This document shows, one piece after another, positions 11,172-21,661 of a stretch of DNA of 64,000 bases. The translations under genes were made by a program, and so were the position numbers. The DNA is from Rhizophagus irregularis (taxonomy: Eukaryota; Glomeromycota; Glomeromycetes; Glomerales; Glomeraceae). Location: assembly GCF_026210795.1 (NCBI RefSeq), contig NC_089454.1, positions 3,348,001-3,412,000 on the forward strand, read 5' to 3'. The notes below the pieces were generated by a model. It did not search any database. It was given only the letters and a program-made list of their open reading frames with translations, and was not told the origin of the DNA. Positions within the stretch are counted from its first letter, which is position 1, and every line of letters starts with the position of its first letter.

Positions 11172-13632
11172 ATGACTACTAATAAACGTAAAGGAGGCCG
11201 CCCGCAGAATGAAGTATGGGAGCATTATACGCAAGGCGAGCGTGATTCAGAAGGGCATGCAAGTGAAACTTGTAAATTTTGTGAAAAAGTTTTTAGCAGA
11301 GATGATGTGTCTACATTATAGGGACATATTGCAAACCATTGTCTTAATGCCCCACCTCATTTAATTCGAAAGTATCAAAAAGTATTTGAAGAGAAAGCGG
11401 ACAATAATAATAAAAAAAGAAAATTTTCTAATCAAACATCTTTATATGATTATCACGATACTGATGAACCACTTCCTCAAGGAAGAATTGATAGGATCAA
11501 CAGAGCTTTGTTAAAGTTCTTTGTATGTTGTGGAATATCTTTTCGTGTAGTAGAATTACCATTTTTTATAGATTTTATCAATGAACTTAATGTTGCATAT
11601 GACCTTCCATCTCGGGAACTATTGGCCAATCGCTTATTTGAAGATGAATTAGGGAATGTTAATTCTAAAATTTATAAAGAATTGCAAATGTCAGACAATT
11701 TAACACTAGGTATTTTACTTAAAAAAAATTCTTGATGAAAATTTGTTGATATATTTAATTTATATTTAATTTTTAATATTAGCTTTAGACGGGTGGTCAT
11801 CTCCTAACCATAGATCTATATGGAATTTTACTATACTAACTCCAAATAGGAAAGAATATATATTTCAACTTTCTGATCTATCTAGTGATTCACACACAGG
11901 GGAATATATTGCGGAAAAGATTGAAGATGTTATCAATCGAGTTGGAGTATCAAAATTTTCAGCTATTGTCAGTGACAATGGATCTAATGTTCGAAAAGCA
12001 CGTGAATTAACTGAAAAAAAATTTCCAAACATAATGAATGTTCGGTGCATTTCACACTATATAAATTTAATGTCATGTGACATAGTTCAACATCCATTTG
12101 CTGATAAGCTCCTAAAAAAAGTGAATATTTTAGCAACATTCTTTAGAAATAATGCTAGAGCAGGTAAAAATTTTTAAACCTAAATGTAATAATTTTATTT
12201 TAATAATTTGCTAAATTGAATTTCTTTTTTTTTTACAAAAAAAATTAGGTGCTAAGTTCCGGGAACTTTTAAACACAATGAATATTAAAGGTGGTGTGAT
12301 CGTGCTTTACTGCAAAACAAGATGGACGACTGCTTATAAAAGCATTGACGATGTTTTGAGAGTGAAAGCTGTTCTAGAAAATGTAAGTAAACCTAATTTT
12401 ATTATTTATACTATTATTATATGATGATTAATAAATTTTTCTATAGATGGCAGCCAATCACTCAGATTTATTAACAAATGATAAAATTAAACCTATCATT
12501 TGTTCGTGGAATTTTTTTAATGAGTTGAAGGTTCTTGGATTTGTTCTAAATCCATTGTGTAAAGCTGTATTAGCGTTAGAAAGGAGAGAAGCAGATTTAA
12601 GTGATTGTTACTTAGAATTAGCTCGAATTTCTCTTGCAATAAAAAAATTACCACGTCAATTTTATTCAGAATTTCGTAATTATTGTATTAAAAAAATTAA
12701 TGCACGTTTCAACGAATTTGATGATAATGATTACTTGTTGGCATTTTTTTTGAACCCTCTTTTCCGAAGTATTGATTTATTTTATTTATTATTATTTTGA
12801 CTTACTATATAATAATTAAAATATTAAATAATACTAAAATTAAATATATTTAATTAGCTGAACCCCTAAACATGGAATTTGGACGCGAATAGTTAAATAT
12901 GCTGGAGTAATAGCACAAAAATTAGGGATGGATTTGGCTAAAGCTCGTACTTTTTGCTCTCATTTATTGAAATATAAAAATAAAGAAAGTCCTTTTGATC
13001 AACCATATACAGAGGGAATAGATAACCCAATTAAGTGGTGGTCAAGTATAGAATTAGAACCACCTTATTTACAACAACTTGCAATTCACTTATTTTCGGT
13101 CTGCCCTAATAGTGCCAGCTGTGAGCGTGGATTTTCAATTTGTGGTTGGCTCTCAAACAAAAGGCGTCTCAAACTTGGTGTAGAGCGATTAGAATCAATG
13201 TTAAAATTAATAACATATTATAGATCAAATGCATCTCACGAACTAGCTTTTTATGGAAAAGGTATTAAAAAAAATTCGCAGAAATTTAGTGATAGCGAAT
13301 TAAATAATATTATAAATGAAACCTTAGCAGAACGGCCAGAGCTTGAAGAAGATGATGATGAAACCATGCTAGAAGAGAATCAAGGTGTACAAAGAACAAC
13401 CGATGGACACATAATTCCAAATCATAAAGTAATGGTATGGATCGAAAATACATTAGATCTGTTCAACCCAAGAATTTTAAGTGGATTAGAAAATTTTGGA
13501 GAGTTTCCAGAAGAGGAGGAAGATGAAATAAATGGTAATGTGAATGGAAATAATCAAGATGATAATGAGGTAGTGGGGAGGGGTATATTAAATTTTAATG
13601 TTGATGATTTGGCAGAAGAGTTTGAGAATTAA
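11172..13632 (+). pseudogene. hAT-A transposase (BED finger, RNase H-like, hATC), disrupted
   Basis: Exons: 11172-11709, 11783-12163, 12249-12382, 12447-about 12768, and about 12858-13632. The N terminus holds a BED zinc finger (GRPQNEVWEHY, CKFC, then HIANHC). The second exon holds the RNase H-like fold with catalytic Asp in ALDGWSS and in IVSDNGSN. The last exon holds the hAT dimerisation region (NPIKWWSS, CPNSASCERGFSICGWL), followed by an acidic tail. Two lesions are visible: TAG at 11319-11321 inside the BED finger (homologous proteins read through), and TGA at 12859-12861 at the last exon junction, where frames cannot be reconciled. The rest is open, so decay is modest. It would cut and rejoin the hAT-A ends. 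Confidence 0.88.
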
Positions 13633-14340
13633 CGATAATTATATTGTTAATAGTAATAATAGTAATAATAGTAATGATAATTGTAAAATCGTTAAACATT
13701 TACAATAATTAGTATACATGTAATCGAAATTAATTGTGTATAAAATATAAACCAACAATAAATCATCACTTACACTAATTATCGAGGTTAGATGATTTAT
13801 TCTGTTTAAAAAAAAATAATAGAATCAACTTAGAAATTGCTTATTAATAAAACAAGTATTAAATATAAAGGCTAAAAAATTTTACCGTTATCAAACATGA
13901 AGTCTGATATATTATTCACAATATCTTTCAGTTTTTTTTGGAAAACATTTTTTTTATTAAAAATAAATTCTCTTTCAGTTCTTTTAAACTGAATTTTTTT
14001 ATTTCACTTTTTTATTTCTTCGATTCTTAAAAAATGTGGGTACTAGACAATTACTACGAAGTAAAAAATTATAATAAACGTATGTCAGTATATATCAGTT
14101 ATACGAATTCTGAACTGATTTATCGATCAATTGATAAAATTGATAATCGATCTTTTTATTTTTTGAGTTTTTAAAACTATTATTTTATTATTTCATTTAA
14201 ATTATTTTATTTTTTTAAAAAGAAGACCGGTTCTTTGAACCGTTATTTTTTATTTTTTTAAAATGGGTTTTAAACTGTTAGTCTTTTATTTTTAAAAAAA
14301 TTTTGTTTAAAGAAAACAGTTTTAAACCGATTATTTTTTG
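13633..14340. other. spacer inside hAT-A without a recognisable gene
   Basis: AT-rich sequence between the transposase stop and the second micro-exon array. Words such as ACCGGTTCTTTGAACCG and GTTTTAAACCG at 14225-14330 resemble degraded exon blocks, but splice signals are unclear. Confidence 0.35.
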
Positions 14341-14845
14341 TTAAATAAAGCTTCCGGACTTAAGATTTTGAACTGGAATACTGGAAATGTAAGTTGGGAG
14401 GGGATAATGTATTTTATTTTATTTTTGGAACATTACTAACGTTCCTCTTTTTTCTCTAGGAAATAAGAACGGCTCCTGTCTTGAAATGACGAAATGGTAA
14501 GTTATAGAAGGGGAAGTTGTATTTTTCTTATTGTAAGAACGTAACTAATGTTCCTTTTTCTTTTTTTATTTTTCTTTAGGAACAGTTTTTGTATTTGAAA
14601 TTCACGAAATGGTAGGTTAGAAAACGTATTTTATAAGTTTTTTTTTATTGTATATGAACGTTAATAACGTCTCTTTTTCCTTTTTGTAGGGTTACTAGAC
14701 AAATATTACAACCAAACTTTAAATTAGGTAAAAAGGAACCAGAAAGGGTTTTTTCGTATTTTTTATTTAAGAAATATTATTAATATTTCTTTTTATTCTT
14801 TTTTATAGGGTTGTCAGACATCGTTCTAAAACTTAATTCATTGTA
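14341..14845 (+). other. micro-exon/intron array 2 inside hAT-A
   Basis: Four regular intron-like units at 14389-14459, 14497-14579, 14612-14689 and 14728-14808, each with a GTAAGT-like donor and a T-rich AG acceptor. They separate blocks of about 32-38 nt. Each intron carries the imperfect inverted repeat just before the pyrimidine tract (GAACATTACTAACGTTC, GAACGTAACTAATGTTC, GAACGTTAATAACGTC, GAAATATTATTAATATTTC). Blocks share words such as GAAATGACGAAATG and TTCACGAAATG. Confidence 0.75.
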
Positions 14846-14989
14846 CATCAATAAATAATTAAATAATCTATAATTAATTAGTAATATAATAAAAATTTTT
14901 ATATTTTTTTTCATTAAATAAATTTGTATTAGCCGTATAATAAATTTATAATATAAATAAAGTTAATTTATTAGTAAATTTAGTTTCGA

Positions 14990-15150
14990 TAATTTTGACA
15001 TGTCGAAACTATTTCAGCAATTTCGTACAATTTCGGCAATTTCGACATGCCGAAACTAGTTTCGACATTTCGACAATTTCGACATGTCGAAACTATTTCG
15101 ACAATTCGGCATTTCGACATATTTTAATTTCGACATTTCGACATTGGCCT
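14990..15150. repeat. hAT-A right subterminal word array
   Basis: At least eight copies or variants of TTTCGACATGTCGAAA in about 160 bp, the inverted counterpart of the left array at 9750-9905. Confidence 0.85.
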
Positions 15151-16566
15151 ATTGAGTTTTGGCAGGCAACTTTAGATACACAAGATCAACATGATTCAAT
15201 CGATAATTCTGATAAAGCTGCATTTACAGCTCTTTCCAATGCTGCATCAGATACATCCGTTATACGATCATCGGATGCATCGGATGGTATAAAAATATTT
15301 GTATTGATTGTAACCTTACCTCATGAAATTAATATATTATCATTACAGCAAACATCATATTTTACCAACAGCTGATTGATGGATTGAAAAGATCTTTAGA
15401 ACAAAACAAGGAGATATTTAAAGCAATTCACGAGACTAAAGTGATGCATAAGTCGTTTCAAAAAGAAGTTCAGAAAAAAATAGATGATATTTCAGAAAAA
15501 ATCGATCAACTTATGATTCCTGACGATTCTTATTGGAAGGTAAGTTTATTAATTATTATCGTTATGTGAATTTATTTATATGAAATTATTTATGTTATTA
15601 CTTTATTGTAGAATTTAGCATCAAGAATATGTAAGATTCAGCTGCCTCTTCTTGGGTTATTCCCTGATGACATAGAGTTTAAAAAGTGTGTTAAAGGAAC
15701 ACTTGAACAAGAAAAGCCAGGATATGTTGAACGACATGGATCTCAATGGATACATATCTATTCTGGGCGTATTGGACCTTTAGTAAGTTATAAGTTTCTT
15801 TGTTTATTTTTATTTATTGTTATTTAATTATTATATTATTTACTAATATATGTTTTATTAGTGTCATGAAGTAATTAAAGCTTGTCGATGTGATAAGGCT
15901 AAGGACGTTAGATCTGCGATGTTTGATATATTTGGCAAAAAGAATTTAACACGTATTAACACTTCGGCGGGGGTTGATGATATTCGCGCATTTAAAAATT
16001 CTAAAAAGACAAAGCAAGCATTTAAATGTTTATTTAAAGCTGATGATGATAATAACCTTCCATACGTTGAGGCAATTAAGAAAAAGGCCTGGGGAAAAAA
16101 GAATACAACAAAAAAAGATACTGCTTTCACTTTGGCCATTTGTGAAATTGTACTTAATCCAAAACACCCAAAAATTTCTGTTAGTGACAATGCTCTTCAT
16201 AATCGTTTTAATATATATTGGGTGGATTTAATTTTTTATTTTTGAATTTTTTTAATTATTATTTACTTAAATATCAAATAATAGAGCTGTATTTGTAATT
16301 CAGAAGAAATAACTTCAAGTACAATTAAATCCATTAGACAAGAAAAGTTAGGAGAAAATTATCTTAATACTTCTGAAGAATCGGATGGTAACGAAAGTTC
16401 AGGTGATAATTTGGATAACAATGAAGATTTAGACAATTCTAATGAAGATAACGATGATATGATAAATGAAAACCAAAAAAGGAGTCGTGAAATTAATAAT
16501 ATCGACAATCAAAATCATAAATATCAACGAATTGATAACAATTCTTTAGAAATTAGCTTTAATTAG

Positions 16567-17027
16567 ATATTTGGATAATAAAATTAGAAGAGTTCAATTA
16601 ATTATAAGCTATAGCATTAATATTATGTAGATTTTAAACGATAATGTAATTAAATTTATAATAAATGATACGTTAAAATAAATCATTAAAATATAATATA
16701 AAATAAGTCCTTAAGGATTCTTTATTGGTAATTATAAAACCCTTAAGGTTTTCTAAAATTATTTTCATTATGGAATCCTCGTGGGTGGGAAAGATTTCTT
16801 AAGGATCCTCATTAATTATGAGATTTTCAGAATCTTTGAGGATCCGTACCCTAAAAAAATTACTGACGGGGTTATGATTTCCATGGCCTCTCTTGGTATA
16901 GTTACCAGATATAGTAGAGAACTTTAGGTTGAGAATATAAATTTTTATTAGTAGTTTGTATTGTTTTTGAAAAATTTTTTATCAGAAAAATTTCGGTCTG
17001 AAGATTTTCAGGAGAGAGTATGTATAT
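16567..17027. other. intergenic, no gene seen
   Basis: AT-rich. A small inverted-repeat-like cluster built on CCTTAAGGATTC and TTAAGGATCCTC lies at about 16706-16850. No coding frame is supported. Confidence 0.35.
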
Positions 17028-17318
17028 GATATATATCATAGGCAAATGTGGCATAGTAGCCTTTATCTTTATTAAATTTATTCGAACATTACAATTTATA
17101 AACAAAATAAAAGGAAAAATAAACAAATAAAACTAACTAAAAACAAAGCTATATAGTCTCTTAAGAAAAAATAAAGTAAAAAATTAATCTAAAAAAAAGA
17201 AAAATCGCATTACACTAAATTTTCCCAGATCTTTCCCCTTGATATATTTCAACCAAAGTAGAAGCAACTATGCTAATAAAATAATGAATAGCGCATCCAC
17301 TATAAAAATCGACACTCC

Positions 17319-17539
17319 AGGACCCTGAAAAATACATATGGAGGTCATAAATAATCGGCAAGATTTTGGCCTAAAATAAGCAACTTTTCAGGGCCGGAAT
17401 TATGATAATGCTGGTCAGTATCAAAACGGACAATAAAATTTAGGCCGGTACTATCTAAAAAAGGCAAGATTTTCATAAAAATTTAGATTCTTTTTAAGCA
17501 AACTCAAATGTGACCTTTTTATGTATTTTTCAGGGTCCT
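17319..17539. mobile_element. 221-bp MITE with AGGACCCTG termini
   Basis: The ends AGGACCCTGAAAAATACATA are inverted-complementary at both sides, and the perfect 8-bp duplication GACACTCC lies at 17311-17318 and 17540-17547. The insertion interrupts the C-terminal end of the LINE frame. Eight-base duplications place it with hAT-type non-autonomous elements. Confidence 0.93.
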
Positions 17540-17553
17540 GACACTCCATCCTG

Positions 17554-18894
17554 CTAAAAGCTGTTATTAAGTAGCACCGTTAGACGACCTATAAAACCCA
17601 AAAAGTGATTAAACCAAGGCAAACCATATTTCATCGAGTTCTTCAACCAATCGGTTCTAGAGTCACGTGAATCGTATATAGTCAGTGGTGGTAAAGATGA
17701 GTAGGGTATATACTTTGACAGTGGCAAATTAGATGGCCTCGAAGTAGTTTTCAACTTATAAGTAATATTCATCGCATGTTTCCATTGATAAGTGTTATAA
17801 GAACGCAGATTCCAAATTCGTCTTCTAAATTTTTAAACAAAATTGTTATGGATAGTAGCCGCGATAACCTTTATCGCAGAATATCGAGAATTAGACAAGT
17901 CGATAAATAAGTTGACAAAGTGTTTAGGTAAGCAACCACAGACAAGAGCGTAAGAAGACCAATTTGTAGAAGAAAAGGACCGGCATGAAAGAGAGGTGAG
18001 TTTAGTAATAAACGGAGTGGGATCAATGTTAGCCAAATTTTCAGCTTCTTGAATTTTAGAAATCAAATGATTTTGATAAGATTGGAGAATTTGTTGCATA
18101 GGCAAACGACATCTTTTGCACATAAAAAGGTGCATTAAGTCTTCCATGCAGTCGATACAGGAACGGCAAGTTAATTCGTCCATGTATAAGTCTGGGCATG
18201 CTTTTTTAAGCTTTTTCAACGTGGGTAATTCATTCAAGAAAAGTTTAAATTTGAAGGTATGGTGCCATGATGCATGTTCATAAGTAAAAGATGCGTCATG
18301 AGAAGGTTCAAATTTCAAAGTAAACCAAGTAAGATCCCAATCAACAATATAATCTATATTAGATGATAATAAAAAAGTGAAGTGAAAACGCGTTAAATGT
18401 AATAAATCACGCATCAACTGCGTTTGATAGTATTACTTGAGAAGATATCTCGGATTGGATTCGCAGACGACATCATTATCATAGGTTAAGACAAAATCAT
18501 GGGCAGAGGCCAGATCCAAGCCAGAAATCAAAATACTGGATGAAGAGGTATGAGCAGTATTGGCCAAGAAGTCGGCAAAGTCATTTAAATAGTTGCTGGA
18601 GTGGGCTTTGACTTTGACTGAAAAAACAGTCAAATTCTTGGACAAAATGGTTTGCTCAATAATAGCCCATAGTTCAAAATTCATAGTCTTATAATAAAGC
18701 CAGCTATTAAAATAGGCAGAAGAAGAACAACCTTGAAGGCCATCAATGGCAGTTTGCGAATCAGTATAAATAGTAACTTCTGAGTCGCGAGAAGAGATGG
18801 TTAAAACTGCGTAGATAGCAGCAGCTTCAGCATGAGAAGAAGAGGGATTATCCCGAATAATGCCATGTGTATAAGTAGCAATGGAGTTGAAAAA
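17554..18894 (-). pseudogene. LINE RNase H and C-terminal domain fragment
   Basis: One frame runs through the whole interval, with stops at about 18430-18432 and 17830-17832. The first part is an RNase H domain with the catalytic acidic positions in SSSHAEAAAIYA (Glu), TIYTDSQTAIDG (Asp) and YLNDFADFLAN (Asp). The second part carries Cys-rich positions (CRSCIDCMEDLMHLFMCKR), typical of zinc-binding C-terminal tails of fungal LINEs, then SRDSRTDWLKNSM. The enzyme would degrade the RNA of the RNA/DNA hybrid during element copying. The reverse transcriptase half is missing. The apparent Met start within the flanking target duplication is not a real start. Confidence 0.85.
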
Positions 18895-18907
18895 GATATA
18901 TATCATA

Positions 18908-19125
18908 ATATATTAGGTACCCAATAAGTCTATGATATATGACCGATATTTAACTACCCGATATGTGTAAGATGTATATGTGATATTTACATGATGTGTC
19001 ACTGTTTTTCTACATTTCTACTACACATATCGGGTACCTGATATATGTAGCATTATTAAATATCATACACATATATCACATATATTGTACACATATCAGG
19101 TACCCGATAAGTACCTGATAGTAAT
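18908..19125. repeat. GGTACC-centred word array
   Basis: Repeated words such as ACCCGATATGTGTA, ATCGGGTACCTGAT and CAGGTACCCGATAAGTACC, many of them near-palindromes around GGTACC. It resembles the subterminal arrays of the hAT-type elements. The LINE at 17041-18894 appears to have landed at its edge, and no opposite end is identified. Confidence 0.65.
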
Positions 19126-19256
19126 AATTTTGACCAGTGATATTATTAACTTTTGCTCTTTATTTTTCCCTAAACAAATGTGAGAAAATGTGAAAAGAGG
19201 TCTAGTTGCAACACAGGACTTACTGTAAAAGTAAATACTGACAGCAAAAGCATATA

Positions 19257-19818
19257 CAGTATACTCTCGATATACCGAAGCCACGATATACCAAAGATCA
19301 CCATATACCGAAGATTTTTGTATAACCATTTTCATTAATAATTAAAATCTTTTGATATACCGATTTTACTATAAAATTTTATATAACATTATACCGAAGT
19401 TTTCATTTTTACCGTTTATAATAGTATATAATAAAAATAAGTTCGTTATACCGAAGATCAAAATTATATGATCAAATGATGTTTAATTTGCGTAACTTTC
19501 ACAACTTTATTCTCTCATTTTTATTTTTCAGTATTAACGTTACTTTGAAGTTAAATATTTAGCTGCTTTAGCTTCTTTAAAAGATATGAACGTTAGATAA
19601 TTGGATTAGTAACAAGTGATTTGTAAAATTTGTTAAACGTAAAATATGTAACGATTTTCATAGTATAATAAAGTCACATGATTTTAATCTTAATATAACG
19701 AAGTTTTCTAAAAAAATTATATAAACTTCGGTATATAAAAAAATTTGATATACCAAAGATCACTATATACCGAAGTTTTAGTCTTGAACGGCGACTTCGG
19801 TATATCGAGAGTTGACTG
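19257..19818. mobile_element. pogo/Tc1-mariner-like MITE (562 bp)
   Basis: Both termini read CAGT..ACTCTCGATATACCGAAG in inverted orientation (CAGTATACTCTCGATATACC and, at the right end, its complement with CAGTCAACTCTCGATATACC), flanked by TA on each side. The CAGTNNACTCTCG start and TA target are typical of pogo-type elements. Internal subterminal repeats of ATATACCGAAG follow. No transposase is encoded. Confidence 0.88.
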
Positions 19819-20179
19819 TATATGTTATAAAAAGCTGAGGATTTTAGGATTTCAAGATCTACAAGAACTAACTATCTTTGCGTCTTTCTGGTAGATCTCC
19901 ATATAAAAAGGTAAGAGGATTCTGTTTACATGTGCTTTCAAGGGACTCTTGGCATCAGACGATAATACTAATTATACTTCATACCTCCTTAACTTTTTTC
20001 CAGCAATATATAAAGCATGTTGAGGTATGTGAAAGTTCAGCCAACTTTTCGCAAAAATATTCTTGTAAAAATAATGCAAAATAAGGTATGTATATGCCTT
20101 AAATTATGTATGTATGGGAGGGTCCCTCTGGGACCAAACGAATTTTTCTCACTATGGGTCTTGTATTTAAGAAAGCAAG

Positions 20180-20802
20180 ATGTCTGATAAAACCAAGGAA
20201 TCTGATAAGACTAAAACTCCTGACAAGCTTGACAAGCTTCTCGCTGTGGAGATATTACTCTCAACTGTCTCATTTCTGATGAGGAAGTGAACAATATTTT
20301 TGAAGTAACAATATCTAACGCTAACAACAATAGAGTCTCTTCTCTTACAAAGGCAATCAGAACCTGTCATCTAGATCGATTTCAAGATATAGATTTGACT
20401 ATACTTATCAGCAGAATTGAATTTTTGAATTATGACAGACGTAATTAAAATGCCGTAATTCACTGTAATTATATGTTTTATTAGTAAACATTTGTACTGA
20501 TGTAATTATTTTTGGCTATGCCATAATATTTTAACATTGACTTTTTAATTCTACTGAGAAGTATAGATTTGACCAATTCGGCTTTATATAGGGTCGCATC
20601 TATAGCTGATAGTATCATAATCAATGACTTAAACATCAGTGAATTTGAAATAGAAGGTGCAATAAGAATGGAATTGCAAGACACCATTTTTACTCATTTT
20701 CCTATACAACTCCAACGTATCTTTGGTAGTGAAAAGAAAATCAATGTTATCGTGTACCCTCCCGCTGAAAGGATGCCAGAGGTATTAAACAAAGATAATT
20801 AG
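20180..20802 (+). pseudogene. Crinkler (CRN)-like N-terminal fragment
   Basis: ATG at 20180 starts a charged leader (MSDKTKESDKTKTPDKLDKL). After a frameshift near 20250 comes ISDEEVNNIFEVTIS..., which resembles the start of CRN N-terminal domains. The frame at 20569-20802 continues with FEIEGAIRMELQD, FPIQLQRIF and INVIVYPPAERM, resembling the end of that domain. In oomycetes and AM fungi the CRN N-terminal domain carries effector-like proteins out of the producing cell; that is family knowledge. The stretch 20410-20570 is out of frame or intron-like. Splice-like AG sites and donors around 19915-20170 suggest a spliced 5' leader. No complete C-terminal domain follows directly. Confidence 0.5.
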
Positions 20803-21314
20803 ATTTTTTTATTCACATCATGTAATAGTGATAGGCCTTAACCACGAGTGCGAAGTGCCTTAACGGCTAAATTTTATGTATTATAGACCAACTTCCAGCA
20901 ACGTTTTTTATTTTATAAATAAAGTATTATTTTACCAGTACATGACAGAGAAATGGATCACATGTAATGATGCAGTCCATGTAATATCAGGATACTATAA
21001 ATCTAACATTTTTATCTGAACCAATCTAGCCTATATAAAAAAACGTCAGGTGATAAGTGATTACAGTTGGTGGGGCATAATGATTAGGCGATTGTTGCAC
21101 CTATGATGCAATGTGACTGATCGCACAGCAGGTTTCTTGTAAAACAGAATAATTTCTCACATATACCCTGCTTCAGGGTTCCTTTGGAACTAAATTCTTG
21201 TCCTCACTTATACCAGTTTGCACCAATAATATTCTGCAAAAAATACTATATAAGCCGAAAACATGTCTATTGTCATGTGATCATTATATACCACTCTGAA
21301 ATTGATCGATGTTG
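20803..21314. other. spacer between CRN fragments, no gene seen
   Basis: AT-rich sequence without a supported frame. A CCTTAACGGCTAA word near 20860 recurs with one change (CCTTAATGGCTAA) in the intron of the second CRN-like gene near 22998, suggesting the fragments derive from related genes. Confidence 0.35.
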
Positions 21315-21450
21315 CAAATGTTTAACATGATTAACATATCAAACATAATTAATATGCCAAACATGATTAACATGTCAAACCTAATTAACATGTTGGACAT
21401 GATCAACATATTAAACATGTTAGTCATAATAGATATATTAAACATGTTGA
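21315..21450. repeat. degenerate AACATG tandem repeat
   Basis: About seven imperfect copies of a unit of about 20 bp based on AACATGATTAACATGTCAAA. The words contain palindromic AACATGTT cores. Confidence 0.7.
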
Positions 21451-21661
21451 ATTTATCAGTATATATATAATTTATTATAAATATAGGTCAATGTTCTTGT
21501 AGTAAGGGAATAAATAAAGTTTTTATTTTAAAGTTAAAAAGTAATAGTTTTATCAAGTGAAATTCTTTATTCATGTTTGGAAGTATATGCCGATGTACAG
21601 CACTATACAACACATCTGATCAGATAATTTTGATACATTGTTTAATACATAATTGTTTAAT

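Larger units (their letters stand above)
9735..15174 (+). mobile_element. hAT-A transposon (5440 bp), in an exon of the unknown gene
   Basis: The element starts TAAAGTTGCCTGCCGAAACT and ends with the inverted complement (AGTTTTGGCAGGCAACTTTA), one mismatch in 20. It is flanked by a perfect 8-bp duplication GATACACA at 9727-9734 and 15175-15182, as expected for hAT insertion. Inside each end is an array of the word TTTCGACATGTCGAAA. The interior holds a hAT transposase gene (11172-13632) flanked on both sides by micro-exon/intron arrays. Confidence 0.95.
9417..16566 (+). pseudogene. multi-exon gene of unknown function, split by hAT-A
   Basis: Coding blocks lie on both sides of the transposon: 9417-9533 and 9608-9734, then after the insertion 15175-15286, 15349-15539, 15612-15782, 15862-16221 and 16285-16566 (TAG). 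All introns after the insertion have GT..AG ends and phases agree across each junction. The insertion falls inside an exon; removing it and one duplication restores ICDTQDQHDSID. A TAA at 9652-9654 interrupts the upstream exon, so the gene may already have been damaged, or the upstream model is wrong. Features include a lysine/glutamate helical block (LIDGLKRSLEQNKEIF), a conserved-looking middle (LPLLGLFPDDIEFKKC; SGRIGPL; ACRCDKAKDVR; VSDNALHNRF) and an acidic Asn/Asp-rich tail. I do not recognise the family. The true 5' end is not determined. Confidence 0.7.
17028..18907 (-). mobile_element. 5'-truncated non-LTR retrotransposon (LINE) with 13-bp target duplication
   Basis: The insertion (17041-18894) is bracketed by GATATATATCATA at 17028-17040 and 18895-18907. 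Length and variability fit target-primed reverse transcription. The minus-strand content is the C-terminal end of a LINE: RNase H domain, cysteine-bearing C-terminal domain, then an untranslated tail with AATAAA-like words near 17060-17075. No poly(A) is left at the 3' end. Reverse transcriptase is absent, so the copy is truncated at its 5' side. A 221-bp MITE is nested at 17319-17539. Confidence 0.85.

Noticed and set aside
9750-15150. CRISPR-like look of repeated words with spacers
   Set aside because: Spacing is irregular, words overlap and are palindromic, and they lie just inside transposon termini in a spliced eukaryotic genome.
15864-16190. 108-residue minus-strand frame, and an overlapping 85-residue plus-strand frame
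   Set aside because: Shadows of the well-phased exon 15862-16221 of the unknown gene.
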